A DNA stretch of 64,000 nucleotides from Rhizobium etli CFN 42 (GCF_000092045.1 NC_007761.1:2297001-2361000), one strand, 5' to 3'; counted from the stretch's first letter, positions 26,668-38,259 are shown. The notes: generated from the sequence alone by a model not told the origin. Made by a program: numbers and translations.

Positions 26668-27162
26668 ATGCCCGTCCGTCCGATCCTGCGTTATCCGCAT
26701 CCGGGCTTGAAAACCGTCTGCCAACCGGTGACGGCCTTCGATGCGTCGCTGGCCGCGCTTGCCGAAGACCTGCTGGCGACGATGCGCGCAGCCCCCGGCG
26801 TCGGCATCACCGCCGCCCACATCGGCGTCTTACTCCGTGTGACGGTGCTGGAGCTCGACAGGGCCGACGGTGTGCGCCTCTACGTCAATCCGCAGATTAC
26901 CTGGAGGTCGCAGGAGACGATCAGCCATGCCGAAGGCAGCGTTTCCATGCCCGGTGCGACCGAAGAGGTCACACGCCCACGGGCGATCCGCTTTCGCTAT
27001 CAGGATGCTGGCGGCATCGTGCATGAGAAGGCCGCCGAAGGTTTCCTCGCCATCTGCGTTCAGCACGAGGTCGACCAGCTCGACGGTATCTTCTGGCTGC
27101 AGCGGCTTTCGCGGCTGAAACGCGAACGCCTCGTCAAGAAATGGGAGAAAAACCAAGGCTGA
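26668..27162 (+). CDS. Peptide-deformylase-like protein, metal site degenerate
   Basis: A 164-residue protein with the peptide deformylase fold pattern. The three family motifs are present but altered: GVGITAAHIG (44-53; His51 replaces the conserved Gln), EGSVS (89-93; Ser91 replaces the metal-binding Cys) and QHEVDQLDG (132-140; His133 and Glu134 kept, the second metal-binding His replaced by Gln137). With two of three metal ligands gone it should not work as a classical deformylase. It stands apart from any def-fmt operon. Either a non-metal hydrolase, a binding protein or an evolving paralogue. Confidence 0.85.
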   Translation: MPVRPILRYPHPGLKTVCQPVTAFDASLAALAEDLLATMRAAPGVGITAAHIGVLLRVTVLELDRADGVRLYVNPQITWRSQETISHAEGSVSMPGATEEVTRPRAIRFRYQDAGGIVHEKAAEGFLAICVQHEVDQLDGIFWLQRLSRLKRERLVKKWEKNQG

Positions 27163-27232
27163 CAAATCGCCCGCCACGCCGAACCATTCGCCCCTGTCGG
27201 CGTTGTTCCGAGAGAAACTAGGAGCGACTAAA

Positions 27233-27745
27233 ATGGCAAGGATCGGTGACAAGACCCCGATTTCACGCGAGGCCCCCGAGCTTTCCCGTGAAGAAGACTA
27301 TCGCGACCTCGAAGAACGCAACCTCGACGACGGCTGGCCTTATGCCGATGGCGCTGCTGCCAGCGACCCGGCAAACCGCCCCTATGGCGAGACCGCGGCA
27401 AATTTTGACAGCGATTCCAATACCGGTTTCCGAGTCGATGGCACAGACCAAAACGGCAACGAGAATCGTCTGAAGGATTCGTTGCGCGCTGGTCTGATCG
27501 ATCGCGATGAAAGCGACGAGCTCGAGGCGCGGGTGAACGACGCTCTCGAAAACATTCCCGAGGTCGATATCAACAGTATCGAGGTTCATGCGGATGGTCA
27601 CGTCGTCACCCTCGAAGGCTCGGTCGAGACGATCGGCATTGCCCGCAAGGTCGAGCTCGGCGCGCTTTCGGTCGAGGGCGTCCACCACGTGCGCAACAAG
27701 CTGCAGCTGACTGGGGTTGACGCCCATATCCCGAACGAAGACTGA
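27233..27745 (+). CDS. BON domain protein
   Basis: A 170-residue protein with a hydrophilic, acidic N-terminal half and a C-terminal BON domain (about 95-160; VDINSIEVHADGHVVTLEGSV, then HHVRNKLQL). BON domains often bind membranes or phospholipid in periplasmic OsmY-like proteins, but no signal peptide is present here, so a cytoplasmic location or a non-classical use is more likely. AGGAG precedes the ATG at MARIGDK. The function is unknown; stress induction would be typical. Confidence 0.8.
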   Translation: MARIGDKTPISREAPELSREEDYRDLEERNLDDGWPYADGAAASDPANRPYGETAANFDSDSNTGFRVDGTDQNGNENRLKDSLRAGLIDRDESDELEARVNDALENIPEVDINSIEVHADGHVVTLEGSVETIGIARKVELGALSVEGVHHVRNKLQLTGVDAHIPNED

Positions 27746-28003
27746 TCATGGCGCCCGATGATTAGGGGGGCGGCGTCGCCTCCCGTCCAGGCACGGCCTC
27801 ACATTACCAAAAGTTAACAATTTCCAATTGCAGCAGAAGCAGGCAGTCCGCCGGCTGTTTAGTTGGGCGGCTGCCGTAACGGGAACGTCACGTTCGTTGA
27901 CAACACCGTGATTTCATTTGAACAAAAGGCAATGAAGCGGCCAGCTTCGTTCACAATGTTGCCTCAATTGACGCGCGAAATCTTATCCGCCGGGGATGGT
28001 TTA

Positions 28004-28023
28004 TGTTGTTGAATGCAACAACA
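28004..28023 (+). promoter_or_regulatory. 5' leader hairpin before secreted repeat protein
   Basis: TGTTGTTG-AATG-CAACAACA forms an 8-bp stem with a tetraloop, 18 bases upstream of the start codon and just before the GAGGAG ribosome site. It could stabilise the transcript or affect translation. Confidence 0.35.
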
Positions 28024-28040
28024 AATTGAGGAGAAGAACC

Positions 28041-28409
28041 ATGCGCATCAAATTTGCCCTCGCCGCATCCCTGTTTGCCGTCAGCCTTGCCGGCGCGGCC
28101 TTCGCCCAGCCGACTTATTCCGATGATTATACCAACGACAGCGATGGCTTTGCGCCCTCGAAGATGGCGCCGCCTGCTGCCGTGCACTATAGCAACAACC
28201 ACAAGGCTCCAGCCTATTCTAGCGACTACACCAATGACAGCGACGGCTTCGCCCCGACCGCCATGGCGGGGCCCGCTGTCGACAAGACGGCGACCGCGAG
28301 CATCAAGCCCCTGCCCCCGTGCCACAGCATGGTTGGACCCCGCGGCTCCCATACGAAAGGTGCCGACAGCGGCGCCTCGCGCACTGAGGCCTGCCGCGCA
28401 ACGCATTGA
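28041..28409 (+). CDS. Small secreted protein with repeated DYTNDSDGFAP motif
   Basis: A 122-residue exported protein. The signal peptide (MRIKFALAASLFAVSLAGAAFA) is typical and ends before QPTYSDD. The mature part has two copies of a YSxDYTNDSDGFAP motif about 35 residues apart, then a Pro/Cys-containing tail (LPPCHSM and EACRATH, possibly one disulfide). The acidic Asp/Asn spacing could bind calcium, but this is only a suggestion. GAGGAG precedes the ATG and an intrinsic terminator follows. No named family recognised. Confidence 0.65.
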   Translation: MRIKFALAASLFAVSLAGAAFAQPTYSDDYTNDSDGFAPSKMAPPAAVHYSNNHKAPAYSSDYTNDSDGFAPTAMAGPAVDKTATASIKPLPPCHSMVGPRGSHTKGADSGASRTEACRATH

Positions 28410-28433
28410 TCGGGTTAACACGCGATCGGAACG

Positions 28434-28458
28434 AAAGGGCCGCAGTCGGCCCTTTTTT
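28434..28458 (+). terminator. Rho-independent terminator
   Basis: AAAGGGCC (28434-28441) pairs with GGCCCTTT (28448-28455) across a six-base loop and is followed by more T. It ends the transcript of the small repeat protein. Confidence 0.85.
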
Positions 28459-28541
28459 CTCTTCAGGTATGCGGTAGTGGCCGCGAACGCCTGACTTCCG
28501 GCACAGCGGGACGCTTGCGTAATCTGGGAAAATGGAGACAT

Positions 28542-28581
28542 AAAAAAACCTCGTGGAACCAAGCGCTCACGAGGGTTTTTT
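28542..28581 (-). terminator. Terminator of tRNA-Leu
   Basis: CCTCGTG (28549-28555) and CACGAGG (28568-28574) form a stem flanked by A-runs on one side and T-runs on the other, so it works on either strand. On the minus strand it follows the tRNA 3' end by under ten bases. Confidence 0.75.
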
Positions 28582-28589
28582 AAATAATC

Positions 28590-28674
28590 TGGTGCGGTCG
28601 AGAAGACTCGAACTTCCACGGGTTGCCCCACAGCGACCTCAACGCTGCGCGTCTACCAATTCCGCCACGACCGC
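28590..28674 (-). tRNA. tRNA-Leu (anticodon GAG)
   Basis: An 85-base class II tRNA on the minus strand with encoded CCA. The acceptor stem GCGGTCG pairs with CGACCGC; the anticodon arm CAGCG-TTGAGGT-CGCTG gives anticodon GAG, reading CUC and CUU codons; a long variable arm (TGGGGCAACCCG) and T-arm loop TTCGAGT complete it. GAG is a normal leucine isoacceptor. Confidence 0.95.
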
Positions 28675-28863
28675 ATCGTGGTAGGTGCCGATTTGCGTCG
28701 GCGGGGCAGCATGTAGCAAAAGCATTTGGGGTGCACAAGGGCGATATGACAGTTTTTTTGAAAACCTTTCACAGCATTTGAATTGGCCGGAAAACGGGTC
28801 CATATAGGTTGCCTGCCGCCCCTATTTCGTCAGGCATTTCGGGACAGGCGGCAAGGAATGGCC

Positions 28864-29577
28864 ATGCTTCGCACCGATCTCGAATTCTCCATGCTCCCGA
28901 AACTCGGCACCCGCCCGGTGCGCTGGCGCATCGCCGATGGGCTCGTCGCCTATGAGGCGGCGGTGGAGATGATGGAGCGCGAGGTGGCGGCGATCGGGGA
29001 AGGAGGCGACGAGCTTGTCTGGCTGGTCGAGCATCCGCCGCTCTATACCGCCGGCACCAGCGCCAATGCGAGCGACCTCGTCCAGCCGGATCGCTTTCCG
29101 GTTTTTGCGACGGGACGCGGCGGTGAATATACCTATCACGGACCTGGTCAGCGCGTCGCCTATGTCATGCTCGACCTGAAGCGCAGGCGCCAGGACGTGC
29201 GCGCCTTCGTCGCCGCCCTCGAGGAGGTCGTCATCCGCACGCTCGACATGATGAACGTGCGCGGCGAGCGGCGCGAGGATCGTGTCGGCGTCTGGGTCCG
29301 CCGCCCGGAAAAGCCGTTGCTGCCAGACGGCACGATGGCTGAAGACAAGATCGCCGCCCTCGGCATCCGGCTGCGCAAATGGGTGACCTTTCACGGCTTG
29401 TCGCTCAACGTCGATCCCGATCTCGATCATTTCAGCGGCATCGTGCCGTGCGGGATATCGACCTATGGCGTCACCAGCCTCGTCGACCTCGGCCTTCCCG
29501 TCATGATGGCGGACGTCGACATCCGGCTGCGCGCCGCTTTCGAGACGGTTTTTGGTGAAACGACGAATGACGCCTGA
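28864..29577 (+). CDS. lipB: Octanoyltransferase LipB
   Basis: A 237-residue enzyme moving octanoyl from acyl carrier protein to lipoyl domains such as GcvH and the 2-oxoacid dehydrogenase E2 proteins. Motif [12 protein letters not shown] (85-96), catalytic Cys196 in [13 protein letters not shown] and the partner Lys162 in [10 protein letters not shown] are all present. AAGGA lies six bases before the ATG at MLRTDLE; the ATG two codons earlier abuts it and is less likely. The glycine cleavage H-protein encoded later is one of its expected substrates. Confidence 0.95.
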   Translation: MLRTDLEFSMLPKLGTRPVRWRIADGLVAYEAAVEMMEREVAAIGEGGDELVWLVEHPPLYTAGTSANASDLVQPDRFPVFATGRGGEYTYHGPGQRVAYVMLDLKRRRQDVRAFVAALEEVVIRTLDMMNVRGERREDRVGVWVRRPEKPLLPDGTMAEDKIAALGIRLRKWVTFHGLSLNVDPDLDHFSGIVPCGISTYGVTSLVDLGLPVMMADVDIRLRAAFETVFGETTNDA

Positions 29578-29656
29578 CCGCTTCCCGGGTTTAGCGGCTT
29601 GATTTGCCCGGTTTCACATGATTGATGGGCGCCGTTCCCCTCGAGAATCGGCAGCC

Positions 29657-30577
29657 ATGTCAGAGCCCCATCAAAACTCCCTGCAGGGCATGGCCATCAT
29701 GTCCGGCGCCATGTTCATCCTGCCGACCATGGATGCCATCGCCAAATATATGGCGACCTTCGAATCGATGTCGCCCGGTCAGATCACCTTCTATCGCTTT
29801 TTCTTCCAGATCGCCTGCACGCTGCCGATTCTCTTCGCCCTTTTTGGGCTCAAGGCGTTTTCGGCAAGACGACCGTGGATGAATCTGCTGCGTGGCATGT
29901 TGCACGGGGCTGCGAGCCTGCTTTTCTTCGTCGCCGTCAAATACATGCCGCTGGCCGACGTCTTTGCCATCTATTTCGTCGAGCCCTTCATGCTCACCGG
30001 CCTGTCGGCCCTGTTTCTCGGAGAGAAGGTCGGCTGGCGGCGCTGGATGGCGATCGTCGTCGGTTTCGGCGGCGCGATGATCGTCATTCAGCCGAGTTAC
30101 GAGATTTTCGGCTTGAAGGCGCTGCTGCCGGTGGCCTGCGCCTTTCTCTTCTCGCTCTATCTTTTCCTCAATCGCGCCATCGGCGAGGCCGACTCGCCGC
30201 TCACCATGCAGACCATGGCCGGCATCGGCGGAACGATCTTCATGGCAGCCGCCCTTCTCGTCGGCAGCGGTGCGGGCAATGCCGATTTCACCATTTCGCT
30301 GCCCTCCTCCGGCCTCGGTCTTGCGCTGCTTCTCGCCCTCGGTTCGATCTCAGGATATGCGCATATGCTGGTGGTGCGAGCTTTCCGGCTTGCACCGCTG
30401 TCGCTGCTTGCGCCGTTCCAATATTTCGAGATCATCTCGGCCACCGTGCTCGGCTATGCGCTGTTCAACGACTTTCCGAGCTTTTCCAAATGGATCGGCA
30501 TTTGCATCATCGTTGCATCAGGCCTCTTCATCATCTGGCGCGAACGGCTGCAGGCGCGATCGCTAAAATCGTCCTGA
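29657..30577 (+). CDS. EamA-type DMT superfamily transporter
   Basis: A 306-residue integral membrane protein with about ten transmembrane helices in two EamA halves (first ending near GFGGAMIVIQPSYE, second near residue 290, before the basic tail ERLQARS). DMT permeases export or import amino acids, purines or drugs; no substrate can be read from the sequence. It follows lipB by 80 bp on the same strand; the ATG at MSEPHQN was chosen over one 13 codons earlier. Confidence 0.85.
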   Translation: MSEPHQNSLQGMAIMSGAMFILPTMDAIAKYMATFESMSPGQITFYRFFFQIACTLPILFALFGLKAFSARRPWMNLLRGMLHGAASLLFFVAVKYMPLADVFAIYFVEPFMLTGLSALFLGEKVGWRRWMAIVVGFGGAMIVIQPSYEIFGLKALLPVACAFLFSLYLFLNRAIGEADSPLTMQTMAGIGGTIFMAAALLVGSGAGNADFTISLPSSGLGLALLLALGSISGYAHMLVVRAFRLAPLSLLAPFQYFEIISATVLGYALFNDFPSFSKWIGICIIVASGLFIIWRERLQARSLKSS

Positions 30578-30675
30578 TATCCGCAACATCGGGTTAACTC
30601 CCCTTCTTGAGGGATCGTCAATTCGCGACCGCTAAAAACTGTTTCCGGCTTCATGACGAAGCCTGGAGTTAAAAC

Positions 30676-31380
30676 ATGAGCGAATTCCGTCTCGCTTTTC
30701 CGGCCTGTGTCGTGGCCGGCAAGCATCGGCTGACGGCCGAAGATATCGTGCTGCTGCGTAAACATGCATTCCCCGAGGGGATCCGGACATCCCAGGATGT
30801 CGTTGCAATGTTGGCGCTCAACAATTCCTGTCCCGAAAAATGTGCCGAGTGGAACGCCTTCTTCGTGGAGCAGATCGCCGGCTTCGTTGTCCATTACACC
30901 TATCCGCAGGGCTCGCTTGATGAAATCAACGTTGCCTGGATCATGCGCATGTTCACGACTGACGGCGTCGTCAACTCGGCGCTGGAGCTCGAGCTCATTC
31001 TCCACGTCATGGAGATTTCGACCGATGTCCCGGGCGAATTGAGAGCGCTTGCCCTCGACCAGCTTCGCCTGGCGATCACCGACGGCATCGGCGGCTACAA
31101 GCTATCGCGCGCCATCGACCGCAAGAACATCACACGCCAGGACGTCGATTTTGCGATGCGCATCTTCAGAAGCATCGCCGCAGGCGGCGTCATCGCTGTG
31201 TCGCCGGCCGAATATGGCGTCCTCCAGCAGATCGAGCAGGCAACGCTGCCAGGCGCCAACCATCCTCACTGGGCTGGGATCATGGCCGCCGTCACGCTGC
31301 GCGATCGACCGGAACCGCGGCGCAGCCGCTGGCTGCGCATCGTCGACGAGGAATCCGTCGCGGAAGCCGCCGTCGCCTGA
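30676..31380 (+). CDS. Conserved hypothetical protein
   Basis: A 234-residue, mostly helical soluble protein without signal peptide. It contains no motif I recognise: the segments AMLALNNSCPEKCAEWNAFFVEQIAGF (about 45-72) and DVDFAMRIFRSIAAGG (about 160-175) are typical of a helical scaffold conserved in Rhizobiales. Coding composition is normal and it has its own start. Located 108 bp upstream of pccA on the same strand. Confidence 0.6.
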   Translation: MSEFRLAFPACVVAGKHRLTAEDIVLLRKHAFPEGIRTSQDVVAMLALNNSCPEKCAEWNAFFVEQIAGFVVHYTYPQGSLDEINVAWIMRMFTTDGVVNSALELELILHVMEISTDVPGELRALALDQLRLAITDGIGGYKLSRAIDRKNITRQDVDFAMRIFRSIAAGGVIAVSPAEYGVLQQIEQATLPGANHPHWAGIMAAVTLRDRPEPRRSRWLRIVDEESVAEAAVA

Positions 31381-31488
31381 CATTTCGCGACGTCATCCCA
31401 CGTCTCCTGCGTGCCGGCTCCAAGCCCGATTGTGCGTTCCTTTGTTTTATGCGTAAAACTCCGGAACGCATTTCTGGGTGGAGTCTCG

Positions 31489-33498
31489 ATGTTCAAGAAA
31501 ATCCTGATCGCGAACCGCGGCGAGATCGCCTGCCGCGTGATCAAGACGGCGCGCCGCATGGGCATTTCGACCGTTGCGGTCTATTCGGATGCGGATCGGG
31601 ATGCGCTGCATGTCGAAATGGCCGACGAGGCCGTCCATATCGGCCCCGCCGCAGCGTCGGAAAGCTATCTGGTCGCCGATAAGATAATCGCCGCCTGCAA
31701 GGCGACCGGCGCCGAGGCCGTGCATCCCGGTTACGGATTTCTCTCCGAGCGCGCCTCTTTCTGCGCCGAGCTGGAAAAGCAGGGCATCGTCTTCATCGGC
31801 CCGAAGCCGAAGGCCATCATGGCGATGGGCGACAAGATCGAATCGAAGAAGTTCGCCAATGCGGCTGGCGTCTTCACCGTGCCCGGCCATCTCGGCGTCA
31901 TCGAGGACGCCGCGCATGCGGAAACGATCGCTGGCGGGATTGGCTATCCGGTCATGATCAAGGCGTCTGCCGGCGGCGGCGGCAAGGGCATGCGCATTGC
32001 CTGGAACGAGGCCGAGGTGCGTGACGGCTTCGAGCGCGCCCGCTCCGAGGCGAAGAGCTCCTTCGGCGACGACCGCGTCTTCATCGAGAAATTCGTCGTT
32101 GAGCCGCGCCATATCGAGATCCAGGTGCTGGCCGATGCGCATGGCAACGTCGTCTATCTCGGCGAGCGAGAATGCTCGATCCAGCGGCGGAACCAGAAGG
32201 TCGCGGAAGAGGCACCCTCACCTTTCCTCGACGAAAAGACCCGCAAGGCCATGGGCGAACAATCGGTGGCGCTGGCGAAGGCCGTCGACTACCAGAGCGC
32301 CGGCACGGTCGAATTCATCGTCGACCGCGACCGCAACTTCTATTTCCTCGAAATGAACACCCGCCTTCAGGTCGAGCATCCCGTGACCGAACTCGTCACC
32401 GGCATCGATCTCGTCGAGCAGATGATCCGCATCGCCGCGGGAGAGCCGCTTGGCTTCGGCCAGGAGGCTGTCAGGCTCGATGGGTGGGCGATCGAAAGCC
32501 GGCTCTATGCCGAAGATCCATACCGCAACTTCCTGCCTTCGATCGGCCGCCTGACGCGCTACCGCCCGCCGGCGGAAGGCAGGAGCGGCAACATTGTCGT
32601 GCGCAACGATACTGGCGTCTTCGAGGGCGCCGAGATCTCGATGTATTACGACCCGATGATCGCCAAGCTCTGCACCTGGGCGCCGACGCGCAGCGAGGCG
32701 ATCGAGGCCATGGGCCGGGCGCTGGATGGCTTCGTCGTCGATGGCATCGAGCACAATGTTCCCTTCCTGTCGGCGCTGATGAAACACCCGCGCTGGCGCG
32801 AGGGCCGGCTTTCCACCGGTTTCATTGCCGAGGAATATCCTGACGGTTTCGCGCCGATGACGCCGGACCGGCAGGAGGAAGCCACGCTTGCCGCAATCGC
32901 GCTGTCTGCCTCGCTCATCGAAGCGAACCGCCGCGAACGTTTCGCCGATCGCCTGCGCGCCGCATCGGCCACGCTGCGGGAGCATTGGGTGGTAAAAACA
33001 GGAGGCAGCTACGTCGCTGTCAGATTGCTCGATAGCCTCGTCACCATTCCTTTCGATATGGAGATGGAGATCGAGGGCGAAAGCCGGAGCATTGTCACCG
33101 ATTGGAGACCGGGTGATCCGGTCTGGAGCGGCAGGGTCGGCGACCAGGATATTGCCGCGCAGATTCGTCCCGTCCTCAACGGCCTGCGCATCGACTGGCA
33201 GGGACTGTCGGTGATCGCCAAGGTCTTTTCGCCGCGCCATGCGGAACTCGACAGGCTGATGCCGGTGAAGCTGCCGCCGGATACTTCTAGGCTCCTGCTC
33301 TGCCCGATGCCCGGCCTCGTCGTGTCCATCGCGGTCGCCGAGGGCCAGGAGGTCAAGGCCGGTGAGACGCTTGCCATCGTCGAGGCGATGAAGATGGAAA
33401 ACGTCTTGCGCGCCGAGCGCGATCTCGTCGTCTCGAAGATCAATGCCGCGGCCGGCGAAAGTCTGGCCGTCGATGCGGTGATCATGGAATTCGCTTGA
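31489..33498 (+). CDS. pccA: Propionyl-CoA carboxylase, biotin-containing alpha subunit
   Basis: A 669-residue subunit with biotin carboxylase (1-450; ATP-grasp loop ASAGGGGKGMRI, EMNTRLQVEHPVTE), a middle BT-type linking domain and a C-terminal biotin carboxyl carrier domain with biotinylated Lys635 in EAMKMEN. It carboxylates biotin with bicarbonate and ATP. Methylcrotonyl-CoA carboxylase is the main alternative; the matching beta subunit in the window supports propionyl-CoA. The start is the ATG at MFKKILIANRGEIACR, not a frame 26 codons longer. Confidence 0.9.
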   Translation: MFKKILIANRGEIACRVIKTARRMGISTVAVYSDADRDALHVEMADEAVHIGPAAASESYLVADKIIAACKATGAEAVHPGYGFLSERASFCAELEKQGIVFIGPKPKAIMAMGDKIESKKFANAAGVFTVPGHLGVIEDAAHAETIAGGIGYPVMIKASAGGGGKGMRIAWNEAEVRDGFERARSEAKSSFGDDRVFIEKFVVEPRHIEIQVLADAHGNVVYLGERECSIQRRNQKVAEEAPSPFLDEKTRKAMGEQSVALAKAVDYQSAGTVEFIVDRDRNFYFLEMNTRLQVEHPVTELVTGIDLVEQMIRIAAGEPLGFGQEAVRLDGWAIESRLYAEDPYRNFLPSIGRLTRYRPPAEGRSGNIVVRNDTGVFEGAEISMYYDPMIAKLCTWAPTRSEAIEAMGRALDGFVVDGIEHNVPFLSALMKHPRWREGRLSTGFIAEEYPDGFAPMTPDRQEEATLAAIALSASLIEANRRERFADRLRAASATLREHWVVKTGGSYVAVRLLDSLVTIPFDMEMEIEGESRSIVTDWRPGDPVWSGRVGDQDIAAQIRPVLNGLRIDWQGLSVIAKVFSPRHAELDRLMPVKLPPDTSRLLLCPMPGLVVSIAVAEGQEVKAGETLAIVEAMKMENVLRAERDLVVSKINAAAGESLAVDAVIMEFA

Positions 33499-33573
33499 GC
33501 CGGCCTCGCCGGCCATGCCAAGCTTGCCCGGATATAGGCAATCAAGAACAGAGAAAATCAGGGAGATCGAAAG

Positions 33574-34700
<1,127 letters not shown>

Positions 34701-34701
<1 letters not shown>

Positions 34702-35174
34702 TGGCGGCAGCCAACTACCGAGCCGATCTCAGGCATTTCGATGAGCTCCCAGCGCGGGAGCTCTACGACCTCCTTCGAATGCGGGTCGATGTCTTCGTCG
34801 TCGAGCAGAACTGTCCCTATCCGGAGCTCGACGGCAAGGACATCGATGCCCTGCATCTGCGACTGCTGGAGGGCGGTGACCTCCTGGCGGCGGCGCGGAT
34901 CCTGAAACCACATGAGCCGCAGGACCCGTCAAAGATCGGCCGTGTCGTCGTCTCGCCTGCCCATCGCGGCAAACGTCTGGGCGATGCATTGATGCGCGAA
35001 TCAATCACCGCCTGTGAACGGCTTTATCCGGCAAATCCGATCGCCTTGTCGGCGCAGGCTCATCTGCGCCGCTTCTACGAATCCTTCGGCTTTGTCGGGA
35101 CGTCGCAGGAATATCTGGAAGATGGCATTCCGCATATCGATATGATCAGACAGCCGGCCATTCAGCCGGCATGA
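34701..35174 (+). CDS. GNAT acetyltransferase, ElaA-like
   Basis: A 157-residue protein that starts at the ATG overlapping the alcohol dehydrogenase stop by one base (TGATG), so it is translationally coupled. The sequence resembles ElaA: LYDLLRMRVDVFVVEQNCPYPELDGKD near the start, the acetyl-CoA loop VVSPAHRGKRLGDALM and the ending LEDGIPHIDM. The substrate is not known. In a six-frame view the gene is hidden inside a longer frame running in from the dehydrogenase. Confidence 0.85.
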
Positions 35175-35184
35175 GGACACCGCC

Positions 35185-35652
35185 ATGATCTATGTCGACG
35201 CTGATGCCTGTCCGGTGAAGCCGGAAGTCCTAAAGGTTGCCGAACGCCACGGCCTCGAAGTCACCTTCGTCGCCAATTCCGGCCTGCGCCCGTCCCGTGA
35301 TCCGATGGTCCGCAACGTCATCGTTTCCAACGCCTTCGATGCCGCCGACAACTGGATCGCCGAGCGTGCCGGCGCGGGCGACGTCGTCGTCACTGCTGAC
35401 GTGCCGCTCGCCGTGCGCTGCGTCGCGACCGGCGCTTTCGTCAGCGGTCCAACCGGACGTGTCTTCGACGAGACCAATATCGGCATGGCGAGCGCCATGC
35501 GCGATCTCGGTGCGCATTTGCGCGAAACCGGCGAAAGCAAGGGCTACAATGCCTCCTTCAGCCCGAAGGACCGCTCGCGTTTTCTCGAAACCTTCGATCG
35601 CCTCTGCCGCCGCGCCAAGAGCCTTGCCGGTGAGACCGGCGGCCGGCCATAA
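35185..35652 (+). CDS. DUF188 family protein (YaiI/YqxD)
   Basis: A 155-residue protein with the family start IYVDADACPVKPEV and the central TADVPLAVRCVATGAFVSGPTGRVF. DUF188 proteins have a PIN-like nuclease fold with conserved aspartates (here D4, D6 near the N-terminus), but activity is not established. It lies 10 bases after the GNAT gene, making a three-gene run with the dehydrogenase. Confidence 0.9.
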   Translation: MIYVDADACPVKPEVLKVAERHGLEVTFVANSGLRPSRDPMVRNVIVSNAFDAADNWIAERAGAGDVVVTADVPLAVRCVATGAFVSGPTGRVFDETNIGMASAMRDLGAHLRETGESKGYNASFSPKDRSRFLETFDRLCRRAKSLAGETGGRP

Positions 35653-35743
35653 CTTCTTCCGGAGGCGGCAGGAAACGGGTGGCATGGCAGTAGTGCCGAT
35701 TCCTACCTTGAAGACAGCCGTTCCCTCACTGATATAGGCACTA

Positions 35744-35796
35744 TCGCAGACGACTGCGGCGTCCGGAGGATGCAACTGTCGCGGGGACGGCCTCGC
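35744..35796 (+). promoter_or_regulatory. Guanidine-II (mini-ykkC) riboswitch
   Basis: Two adjacent short hairpins with the signature ACGR tetraloops: CGCAG-ACGA-CTGCG (35745-35758) and GCGGGG-ACGG-CCTCGC (35781-35796, one G-U pair). The spacing (22 bases) and placement before the sugE ribosome site (AAGGAG at 35805) match the mini-ykkC class, which senses guanidinium and normally switches on sugE/Gdx exporters. Ligand binding exposes the translation start in related cases; here that mechanism is inference. Confidence 0.85.
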
Positions 35797-35816
35797 TCTT
35801 GAACAAGGAGAGGCGT

Positions 35817-36131
35817 ATGGCCTGGTTTCTGCTTTTTCTCGCTGGTCTTTTCGAATGTGGCTGGGCAATCGGCCTTAAATACACTGAGGGTTTCACGCGG
35901 CCGCTGCCGACGGCGCTGCCCCTCATTTCCATGGTCGTGAGCGTCGTCCTGCTCGGCCTGGCCGTGAAACACCTGCCGATCGGCACCGCCTATGCGGTCT
36001 GGACCGGCATCGGCACGGTCGGCACCGTGCTCCTCGGCATTTGGCTGCTCGGTGATGCGGCAAACGTCTCCCGTCTTGCCTGCATCACACTAATCGTCGC
36101 GGGCATCGCCGGCCTCAAGCTCACGGCCTGA
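35817..36131 (+). CDS. sugE: SugE-type SMR exporter, likely guanidinium exporter
   Basis: A 104-residue small multidrug resistance protein with four transmembrane helices. It has the SugE/Gdx start MAWFLLFLAGLFECGWAIGLKYTEGF, with the essential Glu13 in FECGW. The WTGIGTVGTVLLGIWLLG segment is typical too. SugE exporters under a guanidine-II riboswitch have been shown to export guanidinium with proton exchange, fitting the upstream element. AAGGAG lies before the ATG at 35817; an earlier ATG is not needed. Confidence 0.93.
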   Translation: MAWFLLFLAGLFECGWAIGLKYTEGFTRPLPTALPLISMVVSVVLLGLAVKHLPIGTAYAVWTGIGTVGTVLLGIWLLGDAANVSRLACITLIVAGIAGLKLTA

Positions 36132-36145
36132 TCCCGAAAATGCTG

Positions 36146-36167
36146 CGAGGCGCCGAAGCGCCCCGCG
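36146..36167. terminator. Hairpin between sugE and DoxX genes
   Basis: GGCGC-CGAA-GCGCC with outer GCG/CGC pairs forms a stable GNRA-like hairpin between converging stops. It lacks a T-run but is the only end structure visible for these two transcripts. Confidence 0.45.
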
Positions 36168-36180
36168 ATCAATATCGATT

Positions 36181-36573
36181 TCAAATCGGCTTGCGATTAT
36201 CGACGGCAAAAGCGCCAGGACCGGAGAAGAACAGGTAGAGGAAGACGAAGCAGAACAGGATGGCGGCGTCGCCCTGGTTGATCGCCGGGAAGAAGCTGTT
36301 TGGCGCATGCGCCATGAAATAAGCGACCGCCATTTGGCCGGCCAGCAGAAAGGCCACTGGTCGCGTCAACAGGCCGACCAGGATAAGGAGTCCGCCGACA
36401 AGCTCAAGAAGCGCCGCAAAAAGCATCAACGGCGGCAGCGGACCTGGCATCTGCGCAGCCGGGAAGGCGAAAAGCTTCATCGTGCCATGTTCGATGAACA
36501 ACAGCGCGGTGATGATTCTGAGAGCGGCCAGCCCATAGGGGCGATAGGCGGAAAGACGCTCGAAAGTTGACAT
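36181..36573 (-). CDS. DoxX family membrane protein
   Basis: A 130-residue protein with four transmembrane helices and the DoxX pattern (LRIITALLFIEHGTMKLFAFP, LELVGGLLILVGLLTRPVAFLL). DoxX-type proteins are small inner-membrane redox-related proteins of uncertain activity. GGAGAGG in front supports the ATG at MSTFERL rather than one four codons earlier. It converges with sugE. Confidence 0.85.
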   Translation of the reverse strand: MSTFERLSAYRPYGLAALRIITALLFIEHGTMKLFAFPAAQMPGPLPPLMLFAALLELVGGLLILVGLLTRPVAFLLAGQMAVAYFMAHAPNSFFPAINQGDAAILFCFVFLYLFFSGPGAFAVDNRKPI

Positions 36574-36690
36574 TAACCTCTCCATTAAAACAATTGCAGC
36601 CGAGCGTTAGCCCGTCCTCCAAAAGGATTGAACACACGGATCACTGACGGCCGTTCACTTTTTCGACAGCAGGCAACAAGCGGCCAGACA

Positions 36691-38223
<1,533 letters not shown>

Positions 38224-38259
38224 GCGATCTCCCCTCGCCGCTCTCGCGGTCGATATGCG

